A stretch of 64,000 bases of DNA from Pyropia haitanensis (lineage: Eukaryota > Rhodophyta > Bangiophyceae > Bangiales > Bangiaceae): NCBI GenBank assembly GCA_008729055.1, contig SDUX01000008.1:1178001-1242000 (forward strand), given 5' to 3'. Every line of letters starts with the position of its first letter. The first letter of the stretch is position 1. The notes beneath the pieces were generated by a model. The model saw nothing but the letters and a program-made list of their open reading frames with translations, was not told the DNA's origin and ran no database searches. The position numbers were made by a program, and so were the translations under genes. Below are positions 62,470 through 64,000 of this stretch, piece after piece.

Positions 62470-64000
62470 CCGCTTCCGCCGGCGCGAGCTGGTGCGTCCA
62501 CCGCTCGCGCGCCTGCTTGCCGCTCCGCCCCGGCACGACCGCCGCGATCGCCGTCCAGCCGGCGGGGCCGGTCGCGTGGACCGCCGCGGTGAGCGCCGCG
62601 TCCTCGGCGGCGGTCCACGGGCGGCTGACGCCGCGGGTGGTGGGGCGGGGGGGGGGGGGGCGGGGGGGGGAGGCCCGGGGGGGGTGCCGCCGCTGCCGCC
62701 GCCGCTGCCGCCGCCACCCCCGCCGCCGCCGCCGCCGGCCCCTCCGCCCGTCGGTGCCGCCGGTGCCGCGGTGGGCGCGGGGGGGGGAACCGGCCCGCCG
62801 CGTAGGCGGCGGCGGCCGCCTCGGCTGCCACCGCCGCCGCCGGTGGTGCTGGTGGAGCCGCCGTGGGCGCGGGGGGGGGCGGGAAACGGCCGGCTGCGTA
62901 CGCGGCGGCGGCCGCCGCCTCTGCCGCCGCCGCCGCTGCAGATGGTGGTGGTGCTGCCGCCGCCGGCGGCATGGGGGGGAACCTCCCTGCCGCCGGTGCT
63001 CGTGCTGCCGCCGCCGGTGGGTGGGGGGGGAACCGCCCCGCCGCGTAGGCGGCGGCGGCTGCCGCGTCGTACGCGGGCGCGGTGGGTGGCACCGCGCCGG
63101 CGGGCGTCCACCGACCGTGGTGGGCAAACTGCTGCGGCTGGTGGTGCTGCTGCCGCGCCGCCGCCGCCGCCGCTGCCGCCGCCGTCATCGCCGCCCTGCC
63201 AGTAGCGATGCCGGGGGGGAACGCGCCGCCGTGGCGGCCACCAAATGGCTGCTGCTGCGGCGGCGGCGGCGGCGCCCTGCCGGCGGCAACGCCGAGGGCG
63301 TAGGGGGGCCCGTGGCCGCCACCGAATGGGTGCTGCTGCGGCGGCGGCGGCGGCGGCGCTCTGCCGGCGGTCACGCTGTGGGGGTGGTTACCGCCGTGGC
63401 CGCCGCTGCTCGGGTCCTGCGCCGGCGGTGGCGGCAGTCGCCGGAGCGCCGGCAGCGGCCAGCTTCCCGACGGCGGCTGGGGGGGCGGGCCCGGCCCGGC
63501 GGTTGCCGCCCAGCCATGGTGCGGCGGCGCCGCCGCCCAGTTGCCGCCCATCGACGTCTGCGGCGGCAGCTGGCGCGGCGCACCGCCCCGCGCTGCGTCG
63601 GCGGGTGGTGGCCACGCGGCGACGGGTGGGCGCAGAACACCCCCGCCCCCCCCACCCGCCGCTCCCGCTCCTGGTGCCCCGCCACCGCCGCCGCCGCCGC
63701 CGCCGCCTCCGCCGCCGCCGCCCCCATCACCCGGCGTGGCCATCCCCGCGGCCATGCACAGCAGTCCGAGGCCCGTGTCGGGCGGGCGCCACTCGCCACC
63801 CGCGTTACCCACCTGCGGCGGCGGCAGTAGCGGCCGCGGGGGGGCCACTGGGGACTGCGGCGGTAATGGGGGGGGGGGGTGGCCCGCCGGTGGCTGCCAC
63901 CAGCCACCTCCATCCCCCCTCTGGCCGCCGTGCCCTTGCCAGTGCCCGCGTTCGCCGCCAGCGCTGCCGCCGCCAAAGCCGCCGCCGTCACCGCCGCCGC
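60949..64000 (-). CDS. MYB DNA-binding protein with two separated repeats; N-terminus beyond the right edge
   Basis: Transcription factor of the R2R3/3R-MYB class by its repeats. Repeat 1 (62620-62480): SRPWTAAEDAALTAAV, GWTAIAAVVPGRSGKQARER, with three Trp. Repeat 2 (62170-62035): RRPWTVAEDALILQMHRQL, GNKWAAIAARLVGRTDNHVK, NHFNASLR, very like the third repeat of 3R-MYBs. The two are about 103 residues apart (Ala-run, Gly/Pro-rich), whereas normal R2 and R3 are joined directly. The large N-terminal part is low-complexity with internal repeats (A-A-Y-A-A-G-R-F-P-P three to four times; GRAPPPPPQQQPFGG twice), and coding sequence continues to the window edge (WWQPPAGHPPP), so the start is outside. 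The frame changes between the two repeats at a C-run (minus strand, near 62311-62320). The C-terminal end at 60949 follows the repeat-2 frame but crosses many G-runs, so it is uncertain. Confidence 0.72.

Overview
The window looks like nuclear DNA of a red alga, most likely one of the Bangiales (Porphyra/Pyropia type). This is an inference. It rests on very high GC, few and short GT-AG introns, coding regions full of Ala/Gly/Pro/Arg runs, strictly eukaryotic genes (clathrin heavy chain, MED8, OST4, TBCC, USB1, a GID/CTLH ubiquitin-ligase subunit, a BAF60-type SWI/SNF subunit), and a plastid-type transit peptide with the Phe near the N-terminus that is typical of red-lineage plastid import.

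Layout, left to right. 1-2942 (-) is an unidentified protein with repeated Ser/Lys-Ser-Arg motifs, cut by the left edge. 3967-9794 (+) is a complete-looking tyrosine-recombinase retrotransposon (DIRS/PAT type) with split direct repeats: A1, gag-like, RT-RNase H-methyltransferase-like, tyrosine recombinase, B1-A2, B2. Next come MAEA/GID9 (+, 10301-11764) and a convergent two-exon clathrin heavy chain (-, 12144-17927), which shares a divergent promoter with monodehydroascorbate reductase (+, 18358-19854). About 3.3 kb of repeats and low-complexity DNA lead to a NAM-associated/Myb-SANT-like protein (+, 23194-24991), an SPFH/band-7 protein (-, 25864-26691), tubulin cofactor C (+, 27499-28915) and an unusual plastid-targeted protein fusing an FNR-like module to a C-terminal J domain (-, 29368-31944).

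The second half holds an unidentified coiled-coil protein (-, 34252-36113), USB1 (-, 39625-41026) and MED8 (+, 41643-42999) sharing a promoter with two CCAAT boxes, a 46-residue OST4 (-, 43868-44008), a helicase-associated-domain repeat protein (-, 44686-47273), a BAF60/SWP73 SWIB protein (+, 48910-52137), acidic ribosomal protein P2 (-, 53052-53381), a secreted tyrosinase with two Cys-rich N-terminal modules (+, 55507-58171), a 1.2-kb element with 41-bp terminal inverted repeats (58495-59705) and a MYB protein with widely separated repeats (-, 60949 to the right edge).

Two points matter for anyone using this annotation. First, many genes change reading frame at G or C homopolymers. Where a conserved domain fixes the frame on both sides, the change nearly always fits a tract recorded one (sometimes two) bases too short, so I treat these genes as intact and the breaks as probable homopolymer undercalls. 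Second, GC-rich low-complexity DNA leaves most other frames open for kilobases, so ORF length alone means nothing here. The genes are mostly housekeeping and do not form a pathway or operon; neighbours are linked only by shared promoters (clathrin/MDAR, USB1/MED8) or by convergent 3' ends.
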